Source: Mycolicibacillus koreensis
GTDB lineage: Bacteria; Actinomycetota; Actinomycetes; Mycobacteriales; Mycobacteriaceae
Reading direction: 5' to 3'
Assembly: GCF_002104795.1 (NCBI RefSeq)
Contig: NZ_NCXO01000015.1
Span: 1-64,000 of the forward strand
DNA length: 64,000 bases
The notes beneath the pieces were generated by a model. It ran no database searches, had not been told where the DNA came from, and saw nothing but the letters and a program-made list of their open reading frames with translations. Below are positions 53,221-62,457 of the stretch, piece by piece; position 1 is the stretch's first letter, and each line of letters begins with the position of its first letter. Position numbers and translations under genes: made by a program.

Positions 53221-55167
53221 TCAGCGGCGGGCGCGGGTGCGCGTGGCGAGCCACTCTGCCTGCAGTCTCATCAGTCGCATCAGATCCAAAGTCGGCGTGG
53301 CATCGTCGAGTTCGCGGTAGCGCCGGTGAATGTTGGCCACGATCCGTTCGGCGTCAAGCCAGTCCGCGAACCCACCCAGATCGATCCGGTCGGCGGTTTC
53401 GGTGAACGACCACCCCCGCCGATGCCCCTCATCGGCACAGGCAACGACGAACCGTAGGTAATCACCGACCGCCGCGATCGCTTCCGGTCCGCAGACCGGC
53501 CCGTGGCCCGGAACGATCGTCTGCGCCGACAACCCGATCATGGTGTCGCACGCGGCAATCCAGTTGTCGATCGGCCCCGCCCACACGATCGGGGTGCAGC
53601 CGACAAACAGCAGATCGCCGGCGAACAGCACCCCGGCGTCGGGGACGTGGACCACCGAATCCGCGGCGGTGTGCGCCGGACCGAGGTTGAGCACGGTGAC
53701 CGTGCGCCCACCGATCTCGATGTCGAACCGATCATCGAAGGTGGTGTCGGCGTTGCGCACCGTGATACCGCTGAAATCGAAGTGTTCGAATCGATCTCGC
53801 GCATATCGGGTGGCGACCGGACCCAGATCGGCCACCTGGGTCCTCGCCAGCATCGCCGGTTCGGGTCCGTTGTCGATCTCCGCGGCGGTGGCCGACGCGG
53901 CGACGATGCGCACCGCGCCGTCGAGGAGTTGGGTGCCGTTGACGTGATCACCGTTGGCGTGAGTCAACACCGCGTGGCTGATCGGCGCGTGTCGGGTGAT
54001 CGCCCCCATGGCGTCCAACATCTCTCGAGTCAACGGCAGGTCGAACAACGTATCGACCAACAGCGACTCCCCGTCACCTGCTACCAACCCGGCGTTACTC
54101 CACCCGAATCCGCCGTCGGGCAGGGTCCAAGCCCATACCCGATCGCCCACCGTGTGCAGACCGCGGCGGTAAGGCACCTGTGCCGGTGCAGGATTCGGCC
54201 GCTGCGACGGCGCGTCGTCGGGGCGTGGCCGCACCGCGAGCCGCTGCGGCGGCGGAGTCGCCCGCACCCGCTGCCGGGTCTGCCCCAGTCCCTGCACCCG
54301 CAACGTCACCACGTCGCCGTCGCGCAGCCACCCCGGGAAGGCCTGGGGGTCGTCCGGATCCAGATGTTCCAGCAAGGTGCAGGTCGGCACCGTGCCCGAG
54401 CCGATCACGTCGCCGGGCACCAGGGTGACACCGCGGGAAAGGTAGGAGATGACTTCTGCGAACGTCCAATCCATCGATCCGGTCGACCCCGAACCGATCT
54501 CGACGTCGTTGACCGCGGCGCTCACCGCCAGTGCCAGCTTGCCGTCGGTGCGGTAGTCGCCGAGCTCGTCGGGGGTGACCAGATAGGGCCCCAGGGTCAC
54601 TCCGCTGTCTTTTCCTTTGCCCTGGCCGATGCCGAGTTGACCCTCCAATTGCTGCAGGTCGCGCGCCGACCAGTCATTGAAGATGGTGTAGCCGATGATC
54701 GCCTCCTCGGCCTGCTCGACGCTGAGATCGGAGCCGGTGACGCCGATGACCGCCGCGATCTCCAATTCGAAGTCCTGCCAGGCGCTTCCCGGGGCCATCG
54801 GCGCGTCGTCGAAGGGCCCCAGCACGGTCGTGGGGCAGGCGAAGTAGAACGCCGGCACCCGGTACCAGGTGTCGGCGAGGTCGCGTCCCCGACCGAGCGC
54901 GGCCTGACAGTTCCGCATGTGCTCGAGGAAGCACAGCGTGTCGCGGATCGACGGCGGACGCGGCAGCGGAGCCCGCAGCGCGGCACCGTTCAATGGCGTG
55001 ATCGCCGCCGGGGAACGCAGCGCCTCCTGCCCGGCCGCCCGGAGCCCGTCGGCACCGCGCCCCACCAGTTCCAGCAACGTCACCCCCGGCGTGACCGCGT
55101 GGATCTGCCCGTCGTGCACCACACCGGTGCGCTCCAGGCCGCCGTCGGTGTAGGTCACCCACTTCAT
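53221..55167 (-). CDS. Fusion of a fumarylacetoacetate-hydrolase domain and a metallo-beta-lactamase domain
   Basis: 648 aa. N-terminal FAH domain (about 70-300; acidic metal ligands in DFELEIA and FNDWSARD, GSGTVPTC), a Pro-rich linker (about 305-335), then a metallo-beta-lactamase domain (about 340-600). The metal motif HxHxDH reads H403-A-N-G-D-H408, with Asn for the second His. FAH-type enzymes cleave or isomerise dicarbonyls; the partner domain suggests a hydrolase step. Start ATG 55167 with GGGAGG upstream. Probably the counterpart of the bifunctional Rv0939. Confidence 0.85.
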   Translation of the reverse strand: MKWVTYTDGGLERTGVVHDGQIHAVTPGVTLLELVGRGADGLRAAGQEALRSPAAITPLNGAALRAPLPRPPSIRDTLCFLEHMRNCQAALGRGRDLADTWYRVPAFYFACPTTVLGPFDDAPMAPGSAWQDFELEIAAVIGVTGSDLSVEQAEEAIIGYTIFNDWSARDLQQLEGQLGIGQGKGKDSGVTLGPYLVTPDELGDYRTDGKLALAVSAAVNDVEIGSGSTGSMDWTFAEVISYLSRGVTLVPGDVIGSGTVPTCTLLEHLDPDDPQAFPGWLRDGDVVTLRVQGLGQTRQRVRATPPPQRLAVRPRPDDAPSQRPNPAPAQVPYRRGLHTVGDRVWAWTLPDGGFGWSNAGLVAGDGESLLVDTLFDLPLTREMLDAMGAITRHAPISHAVLTHANGDHVNGTQLLDGAVRIVAASATAAEIDNGPEPAMLARTQVADLGPVATRYARDRFEHFDFSGITVRNADTTFDDRFDIEIGGRTVTVLNLGPAHTAADSVVHVPDAGVLFAGDLLFVGCTPIVWAGPIDNWIAACDTMIGLSAQTIVPGHGPVCGPEAIAAVGDYLRFVVACADEGHRRGWSFTETADRIDLGGFADWLDAERIVANIHRRYRELDDATPTLDLMRLMRLQAEWLATRTRARR

Positions 55168-55186
55168 CGCGCCTCCCTGTCTCGTG

Positions 55187-57430
55187 TCACCACTCCGCGA
55201 CCACCTGCCCGGGGCTCTTGTCGGGCCGCAGGCCCCGCCAGCTTGAATGGCGCAGCCGCCCGTCGGCGGTGCGCTCGGCAAATCGCACCTCGCCGACCAA
55301 CTCCGGGCGAACGAACGTCACCCCGCGGCTGTCGCGGGTGCTGAGCCGGTCGGCGAACGGCGAGACGTCGGTGCGCAGCGGCGTGAGCGCCTTCGCCAAC
55401 TCGGCCAGGGCACGCTCGGTGAATCCGGTGCCGACCTTGCCGACGAACACCAAACCTGTGGCCCCCGCATCTGCCGGCACCCCCATCAGCAGCGAGCCGA
55501 TCCCGCCGGGGCGCTCACCGTGGCGCCACCCGCCGATGACGACCTCCTGGGTGCGCCACAGCTTGTCCTTGACCCACAGCGACGACCGCCGCCCGGGCTG
55601 ATAGGTGCCCGACCAGCGTTTGGCGACGACCCCTTCCCAGCCGCGTTCACGGGCCGCCCCGAGTGCCGCGGCGCCGTCGCCGGGAAGCAGCGCCGGCACC
55701 GTCATCGCGGTGCCCGCGGCCAGCGTCTCCAACAGTTGGCGCCGATCGCGGTACCGCGCCCGCAGCAGTGAACGCCCGTCGAGGTGCAGCAGATCGAACG
55801 CCCAGAACTCGACGGCCTGCTCTGGTCCGCGGTTCTGCAGTGCGCCGAAACTCGGCACCCCACGCCGGTCGGTCACCACGACTTCGCCGTCGAGGACGAC
55901 CCGGTGGCCGCCCACCTCGTCGGCCAGGTGCTGCAACTGCGGATACTCCGCGGTCACGTCACGTCCGCTGCGGGAACGCAACCGCACCGTGTCGGCGTCG
56001 GCGTACACCATCATCCGGTAGCCGTCCCACTTGCCGTCGAACGCCCAGCGGTCGCGCCGCAGCCCCTCGACCGACCCGGCGGCGGCCAGCATCGGCTCGA
56101 GATCAGTGAACGCGACCAGGCGTTGATCTTTCATGCGATGCGCCAGCCACTGGTCGCCGTCGGTGCGGATCAGCGCGTAGCGGCCGGTGACGCGGGTGCC
56201 GTGCAGGACCACGATGATCTCGTCGTCGGTGAATTTCTCGGTGTCGTAGCGTCCGGTGTCCCAGATGCTGACTGTGCCGGCCCCGTACTCGCCGGCGGGG
56301 ATCGTTCCCTGGAACCGCGCGTACTCCAGCGGATGATCCTCGGTGCGCACCGCCAGGTGGTTGACCCCGGGATCGTCGGGAAGGTTCTTCGGGACCGCCC
56401 AGCTCAACAGCACACCGTCGCGCTCGAAACGGACGTCGTAGTGCAGTCGGCGGGCGTGATGCTCCTGGATGACGAACACGTCGTTGCCACCGGTGGTTGG
56501 GGCGCTCGCCGGTATCGGCTCGGAGGTCTTGGCGGCGTTACGTTTCCGCCGGTAGGTCTGCAGGCGGTCGGCGCCGCGGTGGGCGGTGACGGGGTCCAGT
56601 TCAGCCAGCAGGTCACCGTCGCGCGCCACCCGGTGCAGCACTTCGTCGTAGCGCAGTTGAGCCAGATCCGGCTCGTCGAGTTCCTCCCAGCGGCGCGGCG
56701 CGGCGACGGTGGGATGGTCCCGGCCACGCAGCGAGTACGGGGCGATGGTGGTCTTGGCGGCGTTGTTCTGGCTCCAGTCGACGAACACTTTTTCGGTCCG
56801 TGCGGCCTTGGCCATGGTCGCGGTGACCAGATCGGGCAGGTCGCGCTGCAATTGCTCGGCGATGTGGCGGGCCAGCGTCGAGGCCCCGGCGGAACTGACC
56901 GGACGCTGCAGCGGGGTGTAGAGGTGCACCCCCTTGCTGCCACTGGTCACCGGGTAGGCATCTAAGTCGATCTCGGCGAGCAACGCGCGGATGGCCCGCG
57001 CCACCTGCGTGATCTGCGCCATCGGCACTCCCTCGCCGGGGTCGAGGTCGAACACCAGCCGGGTCGCCGGTCCGGGATGTTCATCGACGAAACGCCATTG
57101 CGGCACATGGATCTCCAACGCGGCCTGCTGGGCGATCCACGCGACGGCGTCGATGTCGTCGATGATCGGGTAGCTGGTGGTTCCCGACTTGTGGGCGACT
57201 GAGCCGCGGTGCAGCCACTCCGGGGCGGAGGCGGCCAGATGTTTCTCGAAAAATGCGGGCGCGGTGACCCCGTCGGGCCAGCGCTTGCGGGTGGCGGGCC
57301 GACCGGCGGTGTGCGGCACGAGCACCGGAGCGATCTCGGTGTAATAGGCGAAGACGTCGCCTTTGGTGGTCCCGGTCGCCGGATACAACACCTTCTCGGC
57401 GTTGGTCAGGGTGACCGGCGAACGCGTCAT
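55187..57430 (-). CDS. ligD: End-joining DNA ligase/polymerase LigD
   Basis: 747 aa, mycobacterial order polymerase, phosphoesterase, ligase. The primase-like polymerase (about 1-290) has FDLDPGEG metal ligands; the 3'-phosphoesterase (about 310-450) has HHARRLHYDVRFE; the ATP ligase has K467 in GKWDGYR and DGEVVV. It repairs double-strand breaks with Ku. ATG 57430 is leaderless-like, TACGTT six bases upstream; longer frames are not supported. Equivalent to Rv0938. Confidence 0.96.
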   Translation of the reverse strand: MTRSPVTLTNAEKVLYPATGTTKGDVFAYYTEIAPVLVPHTAGRPATRKRWPDGVTAPAFFEKHLAASAPEWLHRGSVAHKSGTTSYPIIDDIDAVAWIAQQAALEIHVPQWRFVDEHPGPATRLVFDLDPGEGVPMAQITQVARAIRALLAEIDLDAYPVTSGSKGVHLYTPLQRPVSSAGASTLARHIAEQLQRDLPDLVTATMAKAARTEKVFVDWSQNNAAKTTIAPYSLRGRDHPTVAAPRRWEELDEPDLAQLRYDEVLHRVARDGDLLAELDPVTAHRGADRLQTYRRKRNAAKTSEPIPASAPTTGGNDVFVIQEHHARRLHYDVRFERDGVLLSWAVPKNLPDDPGVNHLAVRTEDHPLEYARFQGTIPAGEYGAGTVSIWDTGRYDTEKFTDDEIIVVLHGTRVTGRYALIRTDGDQWLAHRMKDQRLVAFTDLEPMLAAAGSVEGLRRDRWAFDGKWDGYRMMVYADADTVRLRSRSGRDVTAEYPQLQHLADEVGGHRVVLDGEVVVTDRRGVPSFGALQNRGPEQAVEFWAFDLLHLDGRSLLRARYRDRRQLLETLAAGTAMTVPALLPGDGAAALGAARERGWEGVVAKRWSGTYQPGRRSSLWVKDKLWRTQEVVIGGWRHGERPGGIGSLLMGVPADAGATGLVFVGKVGTGFTERALAELAKALTPLRTDVSPFADRLSTRDSRGVTFVRPELVGEVRFAERTADGRLRHSSWRGLRPDKSPGQVVAEW

Positions 57431-57436
57431 GCTGCC

Positions 57437-57483
57437 AACGTACGTCGCCTGTCGTCCGCGCGGGCGCCGGTCGGCGGTACTGT
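57437..57483. promoter_or_regulatory. Back-to-back -10 boxes of ligD and the kinase gene
   Basis: TACGTT on the minus strand (57437-57442, 6 bases before the ligD ATG) and TACTGT on the plus strand (57478-57483, 7 bases before the kinase ATG). The two boxes face apart with only 35 bp between them, so their -35 regions overlap and the two genes probably compete or share control. Confidence 0.55.
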
Positions 57484-57490
57484 CGGGCAC

Positions 57491-58417
57491 ATGGTGGCGG
57501 CGCTGGTGATCGGGGAGTCTCTGATCGACCGCGTCTACCGCGACGGTGAGCTTCTCGGGGAGGCGGTCGGCGGCAGTCCGCTCAACGTCGCCATCGGATT
57601 GAGCCGCTTGGGTCACGGCGTGGACTTCCTGACCCGTCTCGGCGATGACGCGGCCGGTCGGCGCATCATCGACCATCTTCAATCCTCCGGTGTGCGACTG
57701 GTGGTCGGCAGCGTCGGGGCGGCGCGCACGGCCAGCGCCCGGGCCGATCTCGGCACCGGCGGCGCCGTCGACTACCGCTTCGATCTGAGCTGGGAGTTGA
57801 CCGGCACACCGGAGGTGCCGCCGCCGCAGGTGGTGCACACCGGTTCGATCGCCGCGGTCCGCGATCCGGGCTGCCTGGCGGTGGCCGCGCTGGTCGACAC
57901 CTATCGACTGTCGGCCACGGTGAGCCTGGATCCGAATGTGCGCCCGGAATTCATCGCCGACGCCGGATCGGCTCGAGAGCGCCTCATCCGACTGGTGGAG
58001 CGCGCCGACCTGGTCAAGGTGAGCACCGAGGACCTGCGCTGGATCGCACCGGATCGTGCACCCGACGACGTCGCCGCGTCCTGGCTGGCGCGTGGGCCGG
58101 CGGCGGTGGTCCTCACCGACGGCGCACGCGGCGCCGTCGGGTTCTGCGCAGCGGGGCGCGCCACGGTGAGCGCACCGCCGGTACCGGTGCTCGACACCGT
58201 CGGGGCCGGGGATGCGTTCACCGTCGGGTTCCTCGACGCGCTGGCGGCCGCCGGGTTGCTCGGCGGGGACCGGCGGGCGGCGCTGCGGCGTATCGGCCTC
58301 GCCACCTTGGCCGCGGCATTGCGCGGCGGGGCACGCTGTGCGGCGGTGACCGTGGGGCGCCGAGGCGCCGATCTGCCCGACCGCCGCGCTCTGGCCGGCG
58401 CGCCGGAACCGGAGTAG
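57491..58417 (+). CDS. PfkB-family carbohydrate/nucleoside kinase
   Basis: 308 aa, ribokinase fold. GGSPLNVAIGLSRLG near the N-terminus and DTVGAGDAF with the catalytic D241 near the C-terminus. Substrate unclear: sugar (fructokinase-like) or nucleoside. TACTGT lies 7 bases upstream of the ATG, so the transcript is probably leaderless. It sits between ligD and ku, which are neighbours in H37Rv, and is followed by ku after 29 bp on the same strand. Confidence 0.87.
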   Translation: MVAALVIGESLIDRVYRDGELLGEAVGGSPLNVAIGLSRLGHGVDFLTRLGDDAAGRRIIDHLQSSGVRLVVGSVGAARTASARADLGTGGAVDYRFDLSWELTGTPEVPPPQVVHTGSIAAVRDPGCLAVAALVDTYRLSATVSLDPNVRPEFIADAGSARERLIRLVERADLVKVSTEDLRWIAPDRAPDDVAASWLARGPAAVVLTDGARGAVGFCAAGRATVSAPPVPVLDTVGAGDAFTVGFLDALAAAGLLGGDRRAALRRIGLATLAAALRGGARCAAVTVGRRGADLPDRRALAGAPEPE

Positions 58418-58446
58418 AGCGGGCCCGGCGCGGGCATACTGGCCGT

Positions 58447-59340
58447 ATGCGGGCCATCTGGAAGGGATCGATCGCGTTCGGGTTGGTGAACGTGCCGGTC
58501 AAGCTCTACGCGGCGACCGAGGACCACGACATCAAATTTCACCAGGTCCACGCCAAGGACCACGGCCGGATTCGCTACCAGCGGGTGTGCGACGTCTGCG
58601 GTGAGGCGGTCGAATACCGCGACATCGCCCGCGCCTACGAATCCGACGACGGGGCGATGGTGGTCATCACCGACGATGACCTGGCCACGATGCCCGAGGA
58701 AGCCGACCGCGAGATCGCCGTCGCCGAGTTCATCTCGGCCGAGGATCTCGATCCGTTGCTCTATGACCGCAGCTATTTCTTGGAACCTGACGCGAAATCG
58801 ACGAAATCGTATGTGCTGCTGGCGCAGACACTCGCCGGTAGCGACCGGGTGGCGATCGTGCATTTCGCTTTGCGCAACAAGACCCGCCTGGCGGCGTTGC
58901 GGGTGAAGGACTTCTCCAAGAGGTCGGTGATGGTGTTGCACACGCTGCGCTGGCCCGATGAGATCCGCGATCCGGATTTCCCGGTGCTCGACAAGAAGGT
59001 CGAGATCAAACCGGCCGAACTGAAAATGGCCGGCCAGCTGGTCGAGTCGATGGCCGACGAGTTCCATCCCGAGCACTACCGTGACGACTATCAGGAGCAG
59101 TTGCGCGAGTTGATCGCCGCGAAACTGCAGGGCGGCGAAGCGTTTACCGCCACCGAGCGTCCCACCGAACTGGACGAGAGCGAGGACGTCTCCGATCTGC
59201 TCGCCAAGCTGGAGGCCAGCGTGAAATCCCGCTCCGGTAAATCCACGGCCTCCACGACATCGAAAACCACCAGGTCCCCGGCCAAGCCGCGGGCCAAGTC
59301 TGCAGCTAAGACTCCAGCTAAGTCCCCGACTAAGTCCTGA
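58447..59340 (+). CDS. ku: Ku DNA-end-binding protein
   Basis: 297 aa. Ku core (about 1-255; WKGSIAFGLVNVPVKLY, YDRSYFLEPD) that forms a ring on DNA ends and recruits LigD. The C-terminal tail from about 258 is rich in Lys, Ser, Thr, Pro and Ala (AKSAAKTPAKSPTKS) and longer than that of M. tuberculosis Ku (273 aa as I recall). CATACT 6 bases before the ATG may be a -10 for a leaderless start. Equivalent to Rv0937c. Confidence 0.96.
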   Translation: MRAIWKGSIAFGLVNVPVKLYAATEDHDIKFHQVHAKDHGRIRYQRVCDVCGEAVEYRDIARAYESDDGAMVVITDDDLATMPEEADREIAVAEFISAEDLDPLLYDRSYFLEPDAKSTKSYVLLAQTLAGSDRVAIVHFALRNKTRLAALRVKDFSKRSVMVLHTLRWPDEIRDPDFPVLDKKVEIKPAELKMAGQLVESMADEFHPEHYRDDYQEQLRELIAAKLQGGEAFTATERPTELDESEDVSDLLAKLEASVKSRSGKSTASTTSKTTRSPAKPRAKSAAKTPAKSPTKS

Positions 59341-59383
59341 CTAAGTCCTGACGATGCGCCGGCACGGTTGTTAGGTTGGCCCG

Positions 59384-60175
59384 ATGATTCTGGATAGTTT
59401 CCGCCTCGACGGTCAGGCGGCGGTGGTCACCGGGGCCGGACGCGGGCTGGGAGCGGCCATCGCGGTGGCCTTCGCCGAAGCCGGTGCCGACGTGGTGATC
59501 GCCGCGCGCACCCGCCACCAACTCGACTCGGTCGCCGACCAGATCCGCGGCGCGGGGCGCCGCGCTCACGTCGTCGCCGCGGATCTGGCCGACCCCGACG
59601 ACGCCGGCGCACTCGCCGACCACGCCGTCGCACAGTTCGGCCGGCTCGACGTCGTGGTCAACAACGTCGGCGGCGCCATGCCCGCACCGCTGCTGTCGAC
59701 GTCGACGGCCGCACTGGCGGACGCATTCGCGTTCAACGTGCTCACCGCGCACGCGCTGACCACCGCGGCGGTCCCGCTGATGCTGGCCCACAGCGGGGGC
59801 GGCGCGATCATCAACATCAGTTCCGCGGTGGGCCGACTGGCCGGGCGCGGTTTCGCGGCCTACGGCACCGCCAAGGCGGCGTTGGCCCACTACACCCGGC
59901 TGACCGCCCGCGACCTGTCCCCGCGCGTGCGGGTCAATGCGATCGCGCCGGGGGCGATCCTCACCTCCGCGCTGGACGCGGTGGCCGCCAACGACGACCT
60001 GCGTCACGCCCTGGAGCAGGCCACCCCGTTGCGCCGACTCGGCGAGCCGACCGACGTCGCCGCGGCCGCGGTGTATCTGGCCTCGGCGGCCGGCGGTTAT
60101 CTCACCGGCACGGCGCTCGAGGTCGACGGCGGGCTGGTGGCACCGAACATGGAGTTGCCGGTCCCCGACCTGTGA
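59384..60175 (+). CDS. Short-chain dehydrogenase/reductase (Rv0927c-type)
   Basis: 263 aa. [15 protein letters not shown] for NAD(P), NNVGGAMP, catalytic Ser in INISS and YGTAK, and C-terminal [18 protein letters not shown]. Substrate unknown. TAGGTT followed by 6 bases places the start of transcription at the ATG at 59384. Its order before mntH resembles Rv0927c-Rv0924c with intervening genes absent. Confidence 0.9.
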   Translation: MILDSFRLDGQAAVVTGAGRGLGAAIAVAFAEAGADVVIAARTRHQLDSVADQIRGAGRRAHVVAADLADPDDAGALADHAVAQFGRLDVVVNNVGGAMPAPLLSTSTAALADAFAFNVLTAHALTTAAVPLMLAHSGGGAIINISSAVGRLAGRGFAAYGTAKAALAHYTRLTARDLSPRVRVNAIAPGAILTSALDAVAANDDLRHALEQATPLRRLGEPTDVAAAAVYLASAAGGYLTGTALEVDGGLVAPNMELPVPDL

Positions 60176-60213
60176 GCGCCACCGCGACGGTGGGCCGCCC
60201 ACCGACCCCGCTG

Positions 60214-60235
60214 AACTTTCGCATACCCTAACTTT
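60214..60235 (+). promoter_or_regulatory. Possible DtxR/MntR-type site upstream of mntH
   Basis: AACTTT occurs twice, 16 bp apart (60214-60219 and 60230-60235), around CGCATACCCTA. On the minus strand TTAGGGTATGCGAAAG matches the TTAGG...A half-site pattern of DtxR-family regulators moderately (12 of 19 to the IdeR box by eye). The position before an Nramp gene suits MntR. Tentative. Confidence 0.35.
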
Positions 60236-60269
60236 TTTGTTTGCACGGCGAGAGCGAAGGTGGGGTGCG

Positions 60270-61496
60270 GTGGCTCAGCAGACCGTCGCGCCGGTGCGAC
60301 CCGGGTGGTATCTGCTCGGTCCGGCGTTCGTCGCCGCGATCGCCTACGTCGACCCGGGCAACGTCGCGGCCAATGTCAGCGCCGGAGCGCAGTTCGGGTT
60401 CCTGCTGCTGTGGGTGATCGTCGTGGCCAACGTGATGGCCGGACTGGTGCAGTATCTGTCGGCCAAACTCGGCTTGGTCACCGGTCGGACCCTGCCCGAA
60501 GCGGTCGCCGACCACAGCACCCGCGCCACCCGGATCGGCTACTGGCTGCAGGCCGAGCTGGTGGCGATGGCCACCGACCTGGCCGAAGTGGTCGGCGGCG
60601 CAATCGCCCTTCAGTTGCTGTTCGGTCTGCCGCTGCTGATCGGAGGCATCGTCACCGGAGCGGTGTCGCTGCTTCTGCTGGCGGTGCAGGACCGGCGCGG
60701 CCAGCGGACATTCGAGCTGGTCATCGGCGGTCTGCTGTTGATCATCGCGATCGGGTTCCTCTCCAGCCTGGTGGTCGAACCACCCCCGCCGGGCGAGCTC
60801 GCCGCCGGGCTGGTTCCCGCCTTCGACGGGGCCGAGAGCGTGCTGCTGGCCGCGGCGATCCTCGGTGCCACCGTCATGCCCCATGTGGTGTACCTGCACT
60901 CCGGGCTCAGCCGGGACCGCCACGGTCAGCCCGCCGCCGGCCCGCAACGACGTCGACTGCTGCGGATCACCCGATGGGACGTGGCCTTGGCGATGCTGGT
61001 GGCCGGCGCGGTCAACGCCGCGATGCTGATCGTGGCCGCAACCAACCTGGCCGGACGCAGCGACACCGAGTCGATCGAAGGCGCGCACGCCGCGGTGCGC
61101 GATGCGCTGGGCCCGACCGTCGCCCTGTTCTTCGCCATCGGCCTGCTCGCCTCCGGGCTCGCATCGACGTCGGTCGGCGCCTACGCCGGGGCGATGGTGA
61201 TGCAGGGCCTGCTGCGCATCTCGGTGCCGCTGCTGACCCGCCGGCTCGTCACACTGATCCCCGCGCTGGTGGTCCTGGCGATCGGGGTCGACCCGAGCCG
61301 CGCCCTGGTGCTCAGCCAGGTCGTGCTCTCCTTCGGCATCCCGTTCGCGTTGATCCCGGTGATCCGGCTGACCAGCAACCCCGCCCTGATGGGCGCCGAC
61401 GTCAACCACCGGCTGACCTCGACGTTCGGTTGGCTGGTCACCGCGGTGGTTACCCTGCTCAACGTCATGCTGATCTACCTGACCGTGTGGGGCTAG
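60270..61496 (+). CDS. mntH: Nramp-family divalent metal transporter
   Basis: 408 aa, eleven or so membrane segments. Metal-site motifs DPGN (28-31) in the first helix and MPH in the sixth (GATVMPHVVYLHS). Imports Mn(II) or Fe(II) with protons. Start is GTG 60270 (MAQQTVAPVRPGWYL). The extended frame upstream belongs to the SDR region in another phase. Followed 1 bp later by a gamma-glutamylcyclotransferase-like gene. Equivalent to Rv0924c. Confidence 0.95.
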   Translation: MAQQTVAPVRPGWYLLGPAFVAAIAYVDPGNVAANVSAGAQFGFLLLWVIVVANVMAGLVQYLSAKLGLVTGRTLPEAVADHSTRATRIGYWLQAELVAMATDLAEVVGGAIALQLLFGLPLLIGGIVTGAVSLLLLAVQDRRGQRTFELVIGGLLLIIAIGFLSSLVVEPPPPGELAAGLVPAFDGAESVLLAAAILGATVMPHVVYLHSGLSRDRHGQPAAGPQRRRLLRITRWDVALAMLVAGAVNAAMLIVAATNLAGRSDTESIEGAHAAVRDALGPTVALFFAIGLLASGLASTSVGAYAGAMVMQGLLRISVPLLTRRLVTLIPALVVLAIGVDPSRALVLSQVVLSFGIPFALIPVIRLTSNPALMGADVNHRLTSTFGWLVTAVVTLLNVMLIYLTVWG

Positions 61497-61497
61497 G

Positions 61498-61938
61498 GTG
61501 AGCGGCCCGCCGCACCGCTACTTCGCCTACGGGTCCAACCTGTGTGTGCACCAGATGGCCCGGCGCTGCCCCGGCGCGTGCGCCCCGCGCCCAGCGCTGC
61601 TGGCCGACCACGACTGGCTGATCAACCAGCGCGGGGTGGCCACCGTCGCACCACGACCGGGACGGGCCGTCCACGGGGTGCTGTGGCAGCTCACCGACAC
61701 CGATCTGGCCGCGTTGGACCGCGCCGAGAGCGTGCCCGCGCACTACCGCCGCGAACGGCTACCGGTGCACACCGACGCCGGGATCGTCGAGGCGTGGGTG
61801 TATCTCGACCACCGGGTGAACCCCGGCCCGCCACGCCCGGGATATCTGGAGCGGATCCTCGACGGCGCCCGCCACCACGGGCTGCCACCCGACTGGGTCA
61901 CGTTCCTGCACGGGTGGCACGCCGGCGCAGACGGCTAG
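61498..61938 (+). CDS. Gamma-glutamylcyclotransferase-like (AIG2) protein
   Basis: 146 aa. YGSN loop at 11-14 and the catalytic Glu E77 in DRAE, as in the GGCT/AIG2 fold. The family makes 5-oxoproline from gamma-glutamyl amines; the substrate here is unknown. GTG 61498 begins one base after the mntH stop, so it is co-transcribed. It converges with the marR gene. Confidence 0.88.
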   Translation: MSGPPHRYFAYGSNLCVHQMARRCPGACAPRPALLADHDWLINQRGVATVAPRPGRAVHGVLWQLTDTDLAALDRAESVPAHYRRERLPVHTDAGIVEAWVYLDHRVNPGPPRPGYLERILDGARHHGLPPDWVTFLHGWHAGADG

Positions 61939-61947
61939 CCCCGCCGG

Positions 61948-62409
61948 TCAGGACTGGTCGGCCAGGTGGTCGCGGATCTGTCCGTAGGCGTGGCCGAACA
62001 GCTCCACGTCGCGAGCGCTGAGCAGATCGAACAGGTTCGCGCGCACCGCCGCCACATGCCCGGGTGCCGCGGCGCGCACCTTCTGCAGCCCCGCATCGGT
62101 GAGCTCGGCATACGAGCCGCGCTTGTCCTCGGTGCACTCGGCGCGCTGCACCCAGCCCAACCCGACCAGGCGCGCGACCGCGCGGGTGATGCCGCTGCGG
62201 GTGGTCGCCACACTGTCGGCGAGTTCACTCATCCGCAGCCGTCGCTGGGGCGCCTCGGACAACAGTGCCAGCACTTCGAAATCCGACAGCGAGATCCCGG
62301 CGTCGGCGCTGAGCTGGCGGTCCAAGGCGCGCAGCAACAACCGGGTGCTTTCCAGGTAGCTGCGCCACATCGTCTGCTCCGGCTCGCTGAGCCACGGCCC
62401 GGCGCTCAC
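61948..62409 (-). CDS. MarR-family transcriptional regulator
   Basis: 153 aa. A winged helix at about 40-110 with LRMSELADSVATTRSGITR as recognition region and RGSYAELT in the wing; flanking helices for dimerisation. Starts at GTG 62409. A palindrome GTTG-T-CAAC about 35 bases upstream is the likely operator for self-control. Ligand and target genes are unknown. Confidence 0.87.
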   Translation of the reverse strand: MSAGPWLSEPEQTMWRSYLESTRLLLRALDRQLSADAGISLSDFEVLALLSEAPQRRLRMSELADSVATTRSGITRAVARLVGLGWVQRAECTEDKRGSYAELTDAGLQKVRAAAPGHVAAVRANLFDLLSARDVELFGHAYGQIRDHLADQS

Positions 62410-62442
62410 CGCCGCTGCCCGCTGCGCGCCGCATCACACCAC

Positions 62443-62457
62443 ATAGTTGTCAACGAT
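62443..62457 (-). promoter_or_regulatory. Palindromic operator upstream of marR
   Basis: ATAGTTG-T-CAACGAT, six of seven arm positions symmetric. The TTGACA-like sequence on the minus strand within it could be the -35 of marR. MarR proteins often bind such sites in their own promoters. Confidence 0.6.

Noticed and set aside
53503-55344. A 613-codon plus-strand frame
   Set aside because: Opposite the FAH fusion gene, with no domain and Arg/His-rich composition.
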